DNA from: Microvelia longipes | Taxonomy: Eukaryota > Arthropoda > Insecta > Hemiptera > Veliidae | Assembly (NCBI GenBank): GCA_018340805.1 | Contig: JACMZG010001914.1 | Location: forward strand, 22,226,055 to 22,290,054 | DNA length: 64,000 nucleotides | Direction: 5' to 3' | In this document: in pieces, positions 1-41,200 of the stretch | How the letters are laid out: each line of letters starts with the position of its first letter | Numbering within the stretch: the first letter of the stretch is position 1 | Made by a program: the position numbers and the translations under genes | Notes under the pieces: generated by a model | Database searches by the model: none | The model's input: the letters and a program-made list of their open reading frames with translations, nothing else | What the model was told of the DNA's origin: nothing

Positions 1-792
1 GATTTTAAAAGATGTTTATACAAGATCTGTGATAAAACTACTGATCCTCTTACTGTTACAAGTAAGTATTTTTAAAATTATAATCTTATATGTTACATTT
101 TTATTATAGCTTTGAGTATAATGGTCAAAATACTAAAACATAAATAACTCATGTTAGGCCATAGAAATGAGAAGAAGTACCCTCATAGAGATTATTTAAG
201 TTAGATATTTTTGTGTCAGCAGAGAGGATTTTGTTACTGATCGTGTCAACTGGGGTTTGGATATTCATATAGAATACCCTCATGACTTATAGATGTTTAA
301 TTCAGGTTCTCTCTTATGTGAGTTTAACAACTTAACTTAAATAACAAACACGAATTACCTACAAACGGGGGTTAATTATTTATGGTATATGCCTTATTAA
401 TCCCTTCATATTTGGTCACAGGATGATATCTGACAAATATTTGATTATAATAGCAAGATTTTATGAATTTTAGTTTAATTATAGTACTTTATTATTGATT
501 TTGGAACTGACTTGTGTGTTGTATTATTTCATTATTGGTGACTGATTGCAAACAAACTTAACATTAACAAAAAAAAATGATCTTGTAAAATTTTTGTTTT
601 TTAGGCATTAAATCATTATATCAATTCTGTGCTAATTGTTAAATTCTATTGTTATTATTTGTTGCAGCTTGTAAAGGAGCAGCTAAAATGCTCTATACAG
701 CCACCACTGCTCTTGGTTGCAGCTTTTTCCTCCAAGCTCAAACTGAAGCCTGCTTCTGTGGATTAAATAAGAAATCAAAAACAGAACTTTGA
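1..792 (+). CDS. PLA2G12A: Group XII secretory phospholipase A2, C-terminal part (two exons)
   Basis: Coding pieces are 1-61 and 668-792. The gene runs in from the left, so its start and Ca-binding/active-site region lie outside the window. Exon 1 ends in a GTAAGT donor (phase 1); exon 2 follows TTGCAG and runs to a TGA at 790-792. The 61-residue tail has six cysteines, reads CLYKIC then ALGC then ACFC, and ends KKSKTEL. From knowledge of the family, this Cys spacing and the acidic C-terminus match vertebrate PLA2G12A (CLSKIC, HLGC, AACRC, KTDL). Group XII enzymes are Ca-dependent secreted or ER phospholipases A2 with weak catalysis in vertebrates. The final KTEL resembles an ER-retrieval signal. 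The family call is from remembered motif spacing, not a search; the catalytic His cannot be checked here. Confidence 0.75.
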
Positions 793-3374
793 TTTTCTTC
801 TTCGATTTGAGTCTTAATCAGTTCCTTTCTACTTATTTTTAATTAAAATTTTGTTATTTTGTGATTTTTATTTATTTATTTATTTTTTAAACTAGAGGTT
901 GTACCAGCAAGGTTCCTAAAGTAGAACAATATAAACATATTGGAATGAATTACAGTAATTTTATTTTACAGTTCAGGAATTGCAGAGAATATTTATCATT
1001 TCACTCCTTGTATCAAATGTAAATATGACAGCATTATTTTGAGATTTAAAATTTATTGTTTAAAAAATCAAGATTTTTTGTATAATTAGTAAATTCCAAT
1101 AGTGTTATTGTTATTTCAGATGTTACTATAGAACTAGTCGGGAAGATAGTATATATAAAAATAATTGTTTTACATTAATCTGTACATTTATTACTACAGT
1201 ACATTTATTATTATTACTTACAGACAGTGAGTAATAATAAAAAACATAAAATTTCAAGAAAAGAGCTAACTCATTGTCAGAGGCTAATAGAACAGATATA
1301 CCAAGTCCTTCATTACATGCTTCGTAAAACCAAAAGCTTAAGAACATAAAACTTTCAACAGTAAGTTTATGTTCTTTGTGCATAAGAACATAAACTACAA
1401 AAATTTACTAAAACTAAAAAAAGCATCCAAGTAGAAAGAAAAATCAAATTAAATTATTAAATTTTTATTTTCAAAAGATTGTCTTTTTCATGCTATTTAC
1501 ATTGTATTTTAAGTCTTTACTATGCTATGAATTGGTTTTAATGGGGGTATTAGTATTTCTGTTCTATTAAATCTTGCAAAAGTTTTGGTCCTTGTCAAAA
1601 GCTTAGGATTTTTATTATTTGAATTAATCTGCTTGTATCGAACTCTTCTTTTTATACATTATTTATTGTGCTGTCCTTTACAAACACCTTTCATTTATTT
1701 TTTCCGGTGTTGCAATATGTAGTGTTTTGATAAACACTTGATTTTCAAATAATAAAAATATATTGTAGTGTAGCCTTGCCTGGTTGTCCCTATGAGATTA
1801 AATGAGTTTGTCTATTTGTGATTGCTAATTTTTATTTACTTAAATGAATTGAATTTGTTTTAATACATTTTGTTAGTAAGTGATGCATATGAGGTTGTTT
1901 AGTTTTGTAAAAGTTACAATGTTTATGCAGTTTAATTAGAATTCGGAATGTTACCTACTTATTTTTTTTATTTATTAAGTTTTTATTGTTTGGAAATTGA
2001 ATTTATTTTTACTTTTCCACAATTTGATTTCGTAAAACATAAAAGTAATATGTACTTTACATTATAAGTTTCTTAGACTTTACGAAGTATGTTTTTTTGT
2101 GGAAATTTGTTGATCACATCTATGTTTAATATTAGAGACTGGTATAATTTTAGTCAGAAAATAAAAGAACTGTATTGTCTAAATGAAGAAAAAGTTTTTT
2201 AAATGTAAATATCAAACTTAATATAACAAAAACATGTTATTATTTTTAGAAGATCGAGAGAATTATGAAAAGAGTTATTTTTCTAAATAAAAAAAATCAT
2301 TATTTTTCTGTTTTTCATATATTTTTTTAATAAATATATGCTTATAAGTATAACAACTGTAATTATATGAAAATTATTTATTTAAATAAATAGTAAATTT
2401 TCCATTTTTCCTTTAAATTTATTTTGCCTGTTGATACCAATATAAATTTTTTTCACTATTGTTAGTATTTAATAACTCTGTTTCCTATCTTGTTTTTAAT
2501 CTGAGGCTTTCTACATTCTTAATAATATTGCATTGTGTAAAATAAGGATTTTGACTGCTATAAAAAATAAAAGAAAAAACAAATATTTTATAAAAAAGTT
2601 TATTAAAAATTATTACTACTCTTAGGTTTTTATTTAGTTATAAGTTTCATACATTTTATATAATGATATTATTCTTTATCTTCATTGATCCGGCCTTATT
2701 TTTCAGCATTACCAGATTAGAAAAGAGCATCAAAAATAGTAAAATAAGTTTATTAAGAAATGGGAGAACAAAAATGATCTAGTAACTTATCTATCTTTTC
2801 CTATAATGCTTCAAAGATTACTTTAGATAATCTGTTGGCACTCCTTAGATTCGATATACTCTTCTGTTCATCAAATAATAGTTCTTAACTGTCTAAGTAT
2901 GTCTAGACCTGTAGCCAGGCGAGGGGTTTTTAAACATGTTCATGCCTTTACTTGTATTACTAAATTTTAGTTGAAGTTTAATTTTAAAGCTCTTTTTTTA
3001 GGATCATTTTTTGGTCATATCCTTTCTAAGGTGGCCTTCTAATATAGAAGTCAAGGAACTACAGATCTATATAACTGAATTAAAAAACAAAAATAAATTA
3101 ATAAATTTAAAATTGTGTTTTTCTCCTCTCTGTTGGTTAATCTGCACTGATTTTAACATTTTAAAAATGTTGCTCTATAACTTAAGACTATCTGATGTAT
3201 TTACTTCAGTCTTAACATTTTTATAAGAATTTAATCTTCTAATTATTTGTATAAGATGGTAGAATCATTTTCCTTGTTGGTTCTATCATATATTTTTCTT
3301 TAGTTGATATTTTTTCCTGCTTCAACTTTGATCTTATATTTTGATGTATCCTCCACTTGTATCGTTGGTATCAT
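793..3374. other. Convergent intergenic region (PLA2 and SDR 3' flanks)
   Basis: AT-rich spacer between two convergent genes with no coding signal on either strand; the short frames in it have random composition. It must contain the 3' UTRs of both genes. AATAAA at 2566-2571 on + is one candidate poly(A) signal for the phospholipase, and TTTATT at 2599-2604 (AATAAA on -) is one for the dehydrogenase, but many alternatives exist in such AT-rich DNA. Confidence 0.4.
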
Positions 3375-32124
<28,750 letters not shown>

Positions 32125-32700
32125 GATTACACTGATGCCGGTTTAACAATACACAGTATACTGAGGTCTGCACGTTTCCCTTCTCTACCCCACTTTGCAG
32201 AGGCAGACCTAGAAATCCTTTTACCCTCCTCTTTTGTTTTATTTACTTTTCACTCAGATGCATCCACTATTAATTTCTTTTTTTCTCCGGACACGCGTCG
32301 TGTGCCATCATAAACCGTTAAGAAAATAGTTTTAAACTGCTGTTAAGTGTAGTAGAAATAGGAATCATTAACTAGATAAAATGTAATCATACTTTATACG
32401 GTTTCTGACTTAGTCTATTTATACAAAAAAATATAATAAAAACTATAGTTTTTTTACACAGTAAATTGTATTAGATCTAATAATATTTCTAGTTAGATAT
32501 ATTCAGCATGCAATTGAAAGCAAGTTTCAATTTACGCGGGGCGTATGCGTAAAACAGAAAGCATTAAAAAGCTTAGAAAATTAAAGACTCGCTTCGCTAG
32601 TCAATAAACACATTTCTGCATAAATAAACATCACAATTATAGTTCAATCACATAACGTAATGCTTTGCAGTTTACAAAAAATGGATTATAGATAAAAATA
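32125..32700. other. SDR 5' UTR / promoter region
   Basis: Immediately upstream of the SDR start on the minus strand. Reading toward the gene, ACCTCAGTATAC (about 32160) and GGCATCAGTGT (about 32140) contain TCAGT, the arthropod initiator core. No TATA box at the expected distance. The transcription start is not fixed by this. Confidence 0.3.
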
Positions 32701-32732
32701 ATATAGACTTCAGTTCTCTTTAAAAAAAAAAG

Positions 32733-32827
32733 AATAATTAATTTACTCATTGCTGTCAATGAGTAAATTAATAATTTTGTATACCTTTTTGGCTCTAATA
32801 TCTTTAGTTGGTATTTACATTTATCTG
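32733..32827 (+). other. Hairpin plus possible signal-anchor exon
   Basis: Arms 32733-32752 and 32757-32776 pair at 19 of 20 positions around a CTGT loop. The ATG at 32759 lies in the right arm and opens 23 codons, MSKLIILYTFLALISLVGIY then IYL, ending exactly at a GTGAGT donor. This could be the first exon of a small secreted or membrane protein, but I find no partner exon downstream. AT-rich DNA often yields such hydrophobic frames by chance. Confidence 0.25.
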
Positions 32828-33084
32828 GTGAGTTATTATTTAATAATTTATGGAAAATTGTCAAAATTTGGTTTCTTCTTTATTTCCTTTTTTATAACTG
32901 TGAATATCCTAATGAGTTGGCGAGGTAAAACGTCTTTTGATGTGTTAAACATATTTGAAAATAAAAGGTCTTCGGTCTTTAGGCCGAATAATTGTTGCCC
33001 TTTATTAATGCGAACTTTCTTTTGTATTAGTCCATAACTATAATTTGTTTACATAAAAATATATGTAACAATCAACTATATCAT

Positions 33085-33335
33085 CACTCTCACAGATACA
33101 TTTTTAATATTTAGCCATTTTGTTTGCCATATATGGTGTAAGCATGTGTACGTTAAGTTTCAGCCTGATCCGTTACGTTTACGATTAAAGTGAATTTTTA
33201 AAAATTTTTGCTGAGTTATTAGTGTGGGTTAATGACGTTAGAAATATTGCATAATCAATGGAATCTGTGTAGTTTTATAGAATTGAATTTTGTACCAAGT
33301 TTCATTCCGATCCGAGAAACCATACAAAAGTTATC
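33085..33335 (+). mobile_element. Family A, copy 7 (interior only)
   Basis: Diverged interior: GTTTCAGCCTGATCCG, GTGTGGGTTAATGACGTTAG, TTGAATTTTGTACCAAGTTTC. Confidence 0.5.
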
Positions 33336-33377
33336 ATAAGACAATAAAAAATGTATGAATACAAACATGGATGTACA

Positions 33378-33378
33378 G

Positions 33379-33410
<32 letters not shown>

Positions 33411-33412
33411 AT

Positions 33413-33444
<32 letters not shown>

Positions 33445-33452
33445 ATATATTT
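33378..33452. repeat. (TA)n microsatellite
   Basis: TA tract at the right edge of the preceding Family A interior fragment. Confidence 0.9.
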
Positions 33453-34360
33453 ATTTATTATTGAGTTCTTCCCCCTTTTAGAAACCCCTCCCTTCCATGA
33501 CCATAATCTAATTGGCTCATTTTTCCTTAAATTCGCTTAAAGAAGTTGCAATATTTTAACCTATAACTTAAGTGTAAAAGGCTCATTAATTAATTTTTAA
33601 AAATCTATTCTGTTGACTGCGAATTACACTTTTTGGTGTATTTTTAAATAAAATTAAGCTTAAAAATCGTTTGTATCAACAGGTATCAAGACTCAAACCT
33701 TGGGTCTCTACTGCTTTGGGTACTCTGATTTCGCGCGTTCCACTTCTAGCCCCAAAAGACATAAAAAGCAACCCTATACACAAATTGTTTAGTTTATTAT
33801 CCCCGTATTTAGTTTATTTATTTAGCGGCTTTAGATAAGGGGTCATAGAGGCATGACCTCTTTTATAGTTTGTATACAAGAAGGCATATAGCTATAAAAT
33901 ACAATCTGCCTTAAAAAACTATAACAGTAAAAAGTAGGTGCTTAAAGCTTATTAAATTAAAGTAATGATTTTGAGTAAGTATAAATAGGTATACAAAATT
34001 ATATGGTTACGTAACTATGATTGAATTTTTGTAGTTTTCAAGTTACGAAAAATATTAACTATACAAAATTACTTTCTGTCGTATATCTCAGGGTCGGTAA
34101 TCAAGTCTCCTGATTGAAGCAAGTATGTTCGTGATGAATGCGATATTAATTTGGATTCGATACTAGTTCATGGGCATGCAGTGTCTTCATACATCTAACT
34201 TAGTATTCTCATAGCGTAACCTTTAATAGTATTTAGCACTAAACGTATGCAGCCGTCCCGCATTCATGTGCTTTTTAATATGCTATGAATTTATTTATGT
34301 ATTTATTATACAATGTATTTTTATAACTACAGTTTACATTTGATATAAAATTCAATAGAG
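33453..34360. other. Unassigned intergenic
   Basis: No coding or repeat signal that I can support. Confidence 0.3.
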
Positions 34361-34364
34361 TACA

Positions 34365-34470
34365 ATTTTTGCGAATTTTCATCAAAACATTAACCTTATA
34401 AGGTTGTTTGAATGACGTAAGTGGAGGGGATCAATTCCGGTTAGCCTACTGATACCGAAAATATGCCATA
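34365..34470 (+). mobile_element. Family B end fragment
   Basis: GCGAATTTTCATCAAAACAT, ATAAGGTTGTTTGAATGACG and GGTTAGCCTACTGATACCG align with 13447-13545. Confidence 0.6.
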
Positions 34471-35026
34471 ATTTGGGTGGGACATATCAGATACACCAAC
34501 ATCAATCTTTAAAAATAAGGAGAAAAAACAGTCCTAGCTTTGCGAATACGGTTGGAGCTCCCCGCAAATTTACTCTTGGGAGTTCAAATTTACCATTATT
34601 ATTTTCGTAACTATTACCTAAATACGGTAATTTTGTAACTTTAAAAATTTAAATTAGCACTGCATTAAATCCTAGAAAATTTGATATCAATATGAACATA
34701 TTCCGGTTTTCAAGCTTTTGAACCTTTGAAGTTTTTATCAAGCTTTTGATTGCCATATATAATACATTTTTATTCAAAACCACACGAAAGATATACTTCA
34801 CACAAAAATCTGTGATATATGTCAAGCAATTATTTGTGTAATTTTTCCTATTGAAGAAATTGACAAAGAAGAGGAAGAAATGCATTTACGCACGAAGACA
34901 GCGGTCTGTTATCAGTGTAGACGTACCAAATATAAGGGCTCAGGGTCTACCTTATACGAACTAAAACTCCATCCGCGATACTTCTTAAACCTAGCCTGGA
35001 ATCGTTATTTACACTACTTTAGGCTA

Positions 35027-35993
35027 CGAGGTGTGTTCAAAAAGTATCGCGAATTTTGAATTTTCGCGGGTTACGTATATTCGAATTTCAATTTTTTGTG
35101 GCGTTATGTTGGTATTCATGTCTCTCACTTATGCCGACAACCTCGGCTATTTTAAATGTTCACTTAATTGTTGACAGCTGCTTTGCTTGCACGTGTTTTG
35201 GATCGTCTTCGATTTTTACCTATTTAAAAAAATGGATCAAAGAACTGTATCAAATTTTGTGTGAAAAACGAAATTAAGTGCGCGGATGCATTCCGAATGT
35301 TGACGACCCAAATTTGCTCCAGAGGGTCATAACTGGTGACGAATCGTGGGTTTATGGTTATGACGTGAAAACCAAAGCTCAATCATCTCAATGGAAGCTG
35401 CCGCACGAACCAAGACCGAAAAAAGCGCGCCAAGTTCGGTCGAATGTGAAAGTTTTGCTGACAGTTTTCATCGATTGCAGGGGCGTGGTTCATCATAAGT
35501 TCTTGCCACAGGGTACAACGGTCAATAAGGAATATTACCTGTAAGTTATGCGCAATTTGCGCGAAGCAATTCGCCAGAAACGCCCGAATTTGTGGAAGAA
35601 CAAAAATTGGCTTTTGCACCACGATAACGCCCCCGCTCACACATCATTGCTTGTGCGCGACTTTTTGGCCAAAAACAACACACTAATGATGCCGCAGCCA
35701 CCGTATTCCCCAGATCTGGCCCTCTGTGACTTTTTCTAGTTTTCTAAACTGAAGAGGCCCATGAAAGGACGACGTTATGCTACGCTTGACGAGATAAGAA
35801 CGGCATCGAAGGAGGAGCTGAACAAGATAAAAAAAAGGATTTTTTGAAGTGCTTCGAAGATTGGAAAAACCGTTGGCACAAGTGTATAATATCTCATAGG
35901 GATTACTTTGAAGGGGACAAAATAGATATTCATGAATAAATAAATTATTTTTGAAAAAACACAAAATTCGCGATACTTTTTGAACACACCTTG
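35027..35993 (+). mobile_element. mariner-family DNA transposon, decayed
   Basis: 967 bp flanked by TA target duplications (35025-35026, 35994-35995). The 31-bp terminal inverted repeats differ at one base: C(G/A)AGGTGTGTTCAAAAAG followed by TATCGCGAATTTT. The element is shorter than an intact mariner because part of the N-terminal half of the transposase gene is missing. It is the only clear transposase remnant in the window. Confidence 0.92.
35233..35905 (+). pseudogene. mariner transposase pseudogene
   Basis: The start ATGGATCAAAGAACTGTATC encodes MDQRTV, then a frameshift and in-frame TGA follow. A deletion removes most of the DNA-binding region and joins directly to DDPNLLQRVITGDESWVYGY, the first catalytic Asp block. 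Downstream are VFIDCRGVVHH, a TAA at 35542, then WLLHHDNAPAH (second Asp) and YSPDLALCDFF (third Asp of the DD34D triad), a TAG at 35738 and a frameshift. All three catalytic Asp blocks are recognisable, but at least three stops or shifts make the copy inactive. The minus-strand frames across this region are shadows. Confidence 0.9.
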
Positions 35994-35995
35994 TA

Positions 35996-37585
35996 TATGT
36001 CAAACAATAGCTAGATGATAATATCGGAATGTAGTGATATTGGAGTAAAATTTCTTGGGATAAGCTTTTGACTTTTTTTATTGATTTTCTTGATAAGGGT
36101 ATTTTAACTTTTCTTTTTGACTTTGCGGGGCGGAACATTTCTGCGCTCCTAAATAATATAAACTTATAATGCGAGAGAAGCGAGCTGAAACATTTTTGTT
36201 CATAAAAGCTACACAAATTGGTAGTTTTGCAGGTATTGCACAATAGCAAAAAACATAATTTGACCGTCTGTGGTAGAATTTTTCAAACGGCTTCAGAAAT
36301 CTTTGGCCCTCTTCCTCGGTACGCCACTGTATCTTCATAAATCATACTTATTTCCTTGAAGATAATTTAGCATAAAATTTCACTTAACACGTAGAAACCT
36401 TCTTTGTCTGTCATTATTCGTGAGCTGGAATACTCGATACTTTAACAATAGACCCATCGATATTCAACTGATATACAATGACAAACTAGTAGTGCTTTTA
36501 AATGACCAATTATAGACATTTACGATCCATAGAGAAGTGTTTTAATGAATAAGTGGCTTTATAACTTTGTAACAATAAGTAACAACTTCTTTTATTATAA
36601 TGTCTTAAGGTTCTTCCGCTAATAAGAGGATAAAGATACAAATGAAAATTTGTCTGAATATAAGTAAAATCTTAAAAATCTTGAAACTTTTTTAAGTCAA
36701 CACTGCTTATTATAAGTACGGTTATAACTATGTAGATGGTAAAATTAAGGCATATTCCTAGAATTTTCATTAATGCTTAATCCCCCTTTGAGGGGGAGAG
36801 ACATTATATACGATACAGGATGTTTCACTTAAATTTCTCTCTATATTTTATTCCCCTCAATTTTAAAAATCATTAATAGGATAGGCGACATGGCGTGACT
36901 CGAACTGCAGCATGTGTGGGCAAAATAAAGAAATAAATATATATACCTATGTGGTGTGTGTTTGTGTGTGTGTGTGTGTAATATGTCCCTCTAAATTTTT
37001 CTTAAAAAGTACTAAATAGTTTAAGATGCGGTCTCCAAAAACACTCTAGGAGATTTGGGAGAAATCTGTTTTTTTAGTTTATAAAAAACGGGATTCGCAT
37101 ATTTGTTGGGACTAACTTTTAAAGGTTTATAGTTAGGGAATTTTGTATTATTTAAAAAAAAATTAAATAAAGATGAACTGTGAAACCCTCATTAAAATTA
37201 GACAATTGTTGGCCAACTTATGGTACAAAACTCAATGACGTCATTTTTGAAGGAGAAAAGTAAGACAATAAATGGGTATGCTGATGATTTTCTTCTTCAA
37301 AAAAATGTACCAAATGTTCATGTTCACTAATGTTTGCTAATAAAAAGTCCAACGGTGAAAAAATTTGTCATTTGAACATAAGGCAAGAAGTAAAATAGGG
37401 AGACATTTTTTTTAAATAGCTTAAATTAAATAGGGCGCCAAATTATAAGTTCTGGGCGAAGACAGGAACTAAATCTGATTAATATGATTAAAGTTAAAAA
37501 ATGCATACTTTTATTTTTCTTCAAAGTTCGTCAATTTTATTTTAAATTTTGTGTAATTGTATAAATACCTATTTACTAACTTCGG
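35996..37585. other. Unassigned intergenic
   Basis: No gene. Holds a (GT)n tract at about 36955-36979 and a TGACGTCA at 37236-37243. Composition is ordinary for the window. Confidence 0.35.
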
Positions 37586-37586
37586 A

Positions 37587-37603
37587 TATATATATATATA
37601 TAT

Positions 37604-37681
<78 letters not shown>
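37587..37681. repeat. (TA)n microsatellite
   Basis: About 95 bp of almost pure TA, giving a spurious Ile-Tyr frame on the minus strand. Confidence 0.95.
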
Positions 37682-37683
<2 letters not shown>

Positions 37684-37732
37684 AATAAATAAATGTGGGT
37701 GTGCGAGTGTGTATGTATGCATTGACAATATG

Positions 37733-37766
37733 CAATCATGATACATATGTGTATGTATCATGATTG
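37733..37766. repeat. Perfect 15-bp hairpin
   Basis: CAATCATGATACATA and TATGTATCATGATTG flank a TGTG loop; the flanking words GACAATATGC occur on both sides as direct repeats. Confidence 0.85.
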
Positions 37767-38208
37767 ACAATATGCCACGTCTCGTGTGTAAATAGGCATT
37801 TATAATATCTTTGGGAATGTTTTCCTTCTACCTACACATTAAGCCGTACGATTGATTTTTATTAGATTATTGTTTGATGTTATAGTTTACAAGAGTACTT
37901 AATTGTTTTTAAAATCTTAATGAAATTACATCATATTAATCATGTCGTAAGGTCCATTACTATTTTGCCATATCCTCTAAGTCCCAACTTCACGCTTGAT
38001 AAATTACAAAGTCCTGTTTTGTTTTTACTGATAATGCATTAGCTATGTTAAAAGTGAGAGTATTGCTGCTTATCGGTTAATTTGCTAGAACTCATTATGT
38101 ACCCCATCCATCCTCTATTTCTATTTTGTCAAAGTTTTTCAAGTTTTCAAAGAAGTGGGATCATTGTTTTGTTTCAACAGTGAAAGTGACAGTTTTACAT
38201 CAGCCCTC

Positions 38209-41200
38209 ATGAAGTTTACTTTTATTTCGCTTCTGTATATTGTAAGTACAAAGTTCTAATAATTTTTTTTAAATAAGTTTATAGTGAATTTTCATAAAAA
38301 AATATCAATGATGAGATAAAAAAAATGGGCAACGAAACTTGGAACATTTCCTCGCAACTTTAGATTCGCTTTAGTGGCTGAAATTTAAAGTCGTATTACT
38401 ACGCTTTTTCTTCGCTTGACCTTAACATAAAATGTTAATCCAACTTCAATAAAACTTCGGACTCACTTTGGTCGTCCGTAGAATGATATAACTACCCAAT
38501 GCCAAAGTAGACTTTCAGTTTTGCACGTTACACAAAAAAAAATGTTTTAAACTTTTAAAAATGTGCTAAATATCAATTTAAAAACTTTAAGTTCCCAAAT
38601 TATTTCTGATATAAACAATAGGGTTTCCGGGTAATATGGTACTTTTTTCATTACATCGGACTCGCTTCGTTCACCCTCAGAATAAAAAATCTCCAAATTC
38701 ATATTAAAACACGCCTTCTAACAGTAAATACATTCATTTAATTCCAAACGGTCACCCATCAAACCACTGACCTTGATCGATGCTGCTTAACAATTATGAA
38801 CTAAAATAACTGCGTAGATTTACAAGCCGTATTGAAACGAATTCCTCGGCCGCCTCCGTGGCCGAGGTCGTTAGGGCGTTAGTCTTTACACTAACCTTTG
38901 ACACCCACGGAGGTCTGGAGTTCGCATCCCAGGTTACGCTCTCAGTTTATAGAAGATTATTGTTTAGATAAATTATCGCCAACTTTAGAATACACTTTGA
39001 GCGTAACGGTTGCTACTACCACCCGAGGTGGTTCCCGCAGGGGTTATCCCTGATGAGCCGCAAGGCTCTAAACGGGCATTATGATTATTATTTTTATGAA
39101 TTACATATTTATGTATTTTAGTGTACATATTTATAACGTAATGAAATAAATTTGTTCCAGATTTGTTGAAGATTATTCCAATACAATTAGATTATTTTTC
39201 AATGTTTTATATTTTTTTTAAACATATACGAGTCATTTAATGAAAATTTAATGAATGTTTATGATAAAATGAAACTTTTCATTTTATGGCGTATATAGGC
39301 ACATTTCTTAGTCTTATATGTGCCAACATGCGGGCCAAATATCAAATCGATCGAAACATTTGTCCCTCTGTTTTGAATCTATATTACCAGTTAATGACGT
39401 AATAAAAAATTGTCACTCATTGGCGGGAACTCGAAAATCTCCCTATGAGTTTGCCTACAGGTTACTTTGTCCAACTCTCTATTCTTCTACTCGACAATGT
39501 AAAGACGTATTTTCGGTGCATGTTGGCAGACATGCAATGTCATTATTAGTTATCTATGCACTAAGGGAGTAATGCTGAGGCAAAAGCCGAGGGAATCATG
39601 TGTTTAATTTGTAAGGCAAAGCCAAGGGAGTTATTACTATTAACTAAGGTAATTGTTAATAGTTAACTATTAACTTAATTAAGGTAATTGCGGGTGAAAA
39701 TAAAAGCATTACAGTCCAAGAGCCAGGCCTAAAAAATGTGACTCATTTTGTACTACTTCAAACCTAATTTTTATGAAAACATACCTTAAATTATAAAGGA
39801 AAAGCATAGTCAGCCTATCCAGAGTGGAGCCCTTTATATGAATGCGCTAAATTCAAAATATTAGAAAATCGCACAAATTTCAGTTTTCTTCCAATAAGTG
39901 GTTCCCTGTAGGTCATGTGCAAAACATGAAGAGACAATTTTTTAATGCTAATATAATGTCCTTTTACACGAGTGTTATTTTGTTAAAACCGGATAACTAC
40001 AATTAAAGTTATGACATTTGTTAAATAGCCAAAAAAATGCACTAAAAACCAATATTTTTTCCAAGAAATTCGCTGAATTTGCTTAAATTAACCATTTTTA
40101 GGTGTTTTTGGAAGAACCATAACTTTAGTTGTAGTCATCCGATTGTAATGATTAAACACTCGTTTTATAGAACATTTTATCAGAATTTTGTGCGATTTTA
40201 AGTATTTTTGAGCATGTGCAATTATATGAAGGGCTCCACTCTGGATTAGCAGACTATGTTTTTTCTTCATATTTTATGGTATGTTTTCATACAAATTTAG
40301 TTTAAATTAGTACAAAATGAGTCATATTTTTTCAAATCCGGCTCTTGGACTATTAGACTTAGACGCGATTTAATTATTGTTGGCTAAACCTAATAAATTT
40401 AAATGTTGACCTGAAACGATTTTTGAGCCAATAATTTTTTCGGTCTGGTTCCCCTCATAAATTTTCGGGTTGCCACCCGGGGAAAGTGACAAGCTAAACC
40501 AAGTTACAAAATTGTTCGATCCTGTTCATAAATTTTGAGGATGGTACTTAAAAATATTGGATGCAGTTGGCTCTAACCTTAATAATAGAAAACACCTAAA
40601 ACTCTCAAGGGAGTGAAAACTATTTTTTTCCCTTGGGAGTGAAAAGTAATCTTTTCTTCCTTGTAAGTGAAAAGTGCTTCTTTACTGCCTATAAACGAGT
40701 AAATAAACTTCACATTATACACCATCTAATCTAGAGATAAAATAAGTTTTAATTCATACCCTTTGGTTCAACTTTTTTACGCTTATTTCGTCCATTTGTT
40801 CTTTTACAATTTCATTTTTGTCTCTACTTCTTTTCAAAAATCGGCATTTAGCCATTCGTATATTTTTATTTTTTGGATTCGGCTGTTGCCTATCAAGATA
40901 TTTATTAGTAAATCAAACTCATTTTGGCAAATCAACAAAATAAACCTAATTAGTTCCATAAATATAAAAAAATCACGTTGAAGTCCAAGTTTCTTGTGCA
41001 ATATACTTTTACCTGTAAAACCTGTCTTACTGGCTTATAAAAAATATTTTCTTTTTCAGGTATTGGGTGTAAAGTGCAGTCATAATGAAGGTAATCATTA
41101 TAGAGGAGAGAAGCCACTTCAGTCTTACGATGTTCAGTCAAAAAGTCCTCCAAGAAGAAAAATATGGTCTGATGAAGTGTTTACCAAATTTAGAGACAGA

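Larger units (their letters stand above)
38242..41059. other. Intron of the secreted-protein gene
   Basis: GTAAGT donor to TTTTTCAG acceptor. Carries a Family A copy with a nested SINE (38615-39430), a Family C MITE (39713-40351) and unassigned AT-rich DNA. Frames inside belong to the repeats. Confidence 0.7.

Noticed and set aside
33355..33540. Ile-Tyr-rich protein frames (also 37511-37735 and 13554-13754)
   Set aside because: Translations of (TA)n microsatellites.
35683..36249. 188-aa minus-strand frame
   Set aside because: Overlaps the mariner transposase remnant in antisense; it has no domain or splice context.
40950..41153. 67-aa minus-strand frame
   Set aside because: Lies across the intron/exon border of the secreted-protein gene in antisense.
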